Part shown: in pieces, positions 62,590 through 64,000 of the stretch
How the letters are laid out: every line of letters begins with the position of its first letter
Numbering within the stretch: the stretch's first letter is position 1
From: Nemopilema nomurai
Taxonomy: Eukaryota; Cnidaria; Scyphozoa; Rhizostomeae; Rhizostomatidae
Direction of reading: 5' to 3'
Length of the DNA: 64,000 nt
Assembly (NCBI GenBank): GCA_003864495.1
Contig: ML133400.1
Coordinates: forward strand, 1,790,575 to 1,854,574
The notes under the pieces: model-generated
What the model was told of the DNA's origin: nothing
Database searches by the model: none
Seen by the model: only the letters and a program-made list of their open reading frames with translations
Made by a program: the position numbers and the translations under genes

Positions 62590-64000
62590 TCAATTACAAA
62601 TTCTCTTGTGCTCGTTGTTGTCATCCACTTGGCATTTTTTGCTGCAATAAAACACGACTCGACATCGACTACAGCAGGAGAGCTGACCAACTTTTCCGCA
62701 AGTGCATTTCTGCAACAAAGCAAAGAATTAAACGATATTGGGATGATCTCTTGTGCCAAAGCAATGCAGCTAGTGCTAACAAGTTGTCAACTGTGTCTGC
62801 TCACCAAGAATAAGATATCAGTGTTTAAGAAAATTAATGTGTGTCATAAAAGTATTTCAGACGACCTTCCATTGACAATTTATCAACAACTACACTTGAG
62901 GAAAAGGCACAAGCATTTGGATGAATATCGCCCCTTTTTTAAACACTTTAAGCAATAAGGAATTCAACGAACCTGGATTCTCAGCCACAGCTCTTGTCTG
63001 AAGCTCTCAACCATGAAATTTATTTCGAAAAACAATTTGAGATCAATCTGGGCCTTCTTCTTTTTCACCTCTTTGCTGATTTTCTTCGCAAACTCTTCTG
63101 ACTTCTCTTTCTTAAATCCCTGCAGTCGGTCAGCAATGGCAGTCTCCCTTGCTTTCTTTTCATTTTGCGTAACGTCATACAAACGTTTGCGATACAGCTT
63201 GGCACTCGTAATCTGAAGAAATTCTTTGACTGTTGGTCGAAAGGAATCCAGATTGGCCTGCTGCTTCAAGCCCGAGGGTGGAGACTTGCTAAGGCTCAAC
63301 AGTGCGTCAGCAACCAGTTCCATGTCTTGTGACGAATCATAAGGTGGCTCGTCTGCTATAATGGGAAGAATAATCCAAGAAAGTGAGACTTTTCAACAAG
63401 ACAGGGCACGGTCAAAGCACCTGGTATGCATGCAGCAAAGAATGGAAAAGGAGGTGCCATCAATTTTATTGGGGGCTAGAAGCAGGGGTGCAATGACGTC
63501 ATACAAATTGCGATTGCTTTCTTTGTTGAAGTAGACAAACACACAATCCAAAGTTGAGCCTCAGCCTGCAAGGTATCGTAAATTTCCAGCAAACTATTGA
63601 TAACCAAGAAATCTAGGGTTTAGCTAATTAATAATCTGACAGTATCACACACTTGCATAGGGTGTTATGCTGATATTCATCATGGCTCATACCTCTGTTG
63701 ACAGCTGCTTTTTCTTCTAAGCCACCTTTGGCTCCCTGTCTTGCGAATGATTGCGAAGGAATGACTTGAACAGCCTGTCCTACGTCAATAACTTCAAGTG
63801 AGCTTGGCTTTTTAAGCAATTGGCCACTATTTTGCCGACATGAAACATTCTGGGTTTCTTTCTTCTCATTTGGCAGACTAGTGGCGCGGTCCTTGTGTCA
63901 TCTGAAACATCTGAGCGACGAAGATCGATGCCATCAATTTTTCTCTTCTTCCTAACTTTCTTGTCTTCACGTTTATCGCAATCTTCATCATATCGATAAT
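62590..64000 (-). CDS. Nuclear Lys-rich protein with C-terminal MYND zinc finger (5' end beyond right edge)
   Basis: Minus exons: about 64000-63693, 63355-62973 (acceptor CCATTATAG), 62709-62590 (acceptor GCTTTGTTGCAG, stop TGA). Joins are AGAG|CAGAC (giving NRADEPPYDSSQ) and ATCCAG|AAATGC, phase 0; the second donor (GTTCGT) is weak. The N-terminal visible part is strongly basic (KKVRKKRK), a likely nuclear signal. The middle (MELVADALLSLSKSPPSGLK, DSFRPTVKEFLQ, FAKKISKEVKKKK) is helical and Lys-rich. The last exon encodes a MYND finger: CTCGK, SCCSRCRVVFYCSKKCQ, EHKRIC; the first pair is C-x-C. The reading frame shifts by one base between about 63872 and 63899, so either the assembly has an indel or an exon boundary is unresolved there. 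Without the MYND exon the frame would end at TGA two codons after the donor. Family not recognised. Confidence 0.7.

Noticed and set aside
62440..62958. 172-codon plus ORF
   Set aside because: It is antisense to the MYND exon and its intron; the minus strand shows conserved zinc ligands and splice signals, and this ORF shows no family.

Overview
This is animal nuclear DNA: AT-rich, with spliced genes (GT/AG introns, mostly phase-consistent), long non-coding stretches, decayed retroelements and minisatellites. The gene families (membrane gamma-glutamyltransferase, TRIT1, MFSD6-type transporter, class A GPCR, MYND-finger proteins) are metazoan. The gene density and the transposon-type C2H2 finger suggest a cnidarian, possibly an anthozoan, but that assignment is inference and no marker in the window proves it.

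Left part (1-13240): two tandem minus-strand gamma-glutamyltransferase genes. The left copy runs off the window edge after the exon with the catalytic Thr. The right copy is complete in nine exons. Six consecutive coding exons have identical lengths in the two genes, so they are a tandem duplication. In the left copy, the 3' end of exon 3 together with its splice donor has become the unit of a 49-bp minisatellite with nine copies.

Centre-left (14889-25000): an intronless tRNA isopentenyltransferase (minus) lies head-to-head with a small four-exon gene (plus) for a single-pass, extremely Cys-rich membrane protein, and they probably share a promoter. An intronless MFSD6-like major facilitator gene follows on plus.

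Centre (25000-49800): gene-poor and repeat-rich. It holds a palindromic AAAACG-rich element, an inverted-repeat-bounded segment with a C2H2 zinc-finger ORF interrupted by one UGA, an orphan TATA promoter with a 5' exon, and a dead non-LTR retrotransposon. The remainder is AT-rich sequence in which I see little.

Right part (49800-64000): a two-exon class A peptide-receptor-like GPCR on plus, then two convergent genes whose last exons are short MYND zinc fingers. One (plus, 53383-59124) is a coiled coil plus MYND. The other (minus, 62590 to beyond the right edge) has a nuclear localisation signal, a Lys-rich helix and MYND. Both MYND exons were missed by simple ORF length because they encode only about 40 residues. 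They are the best candidates in the window for an undescribed gene pair.
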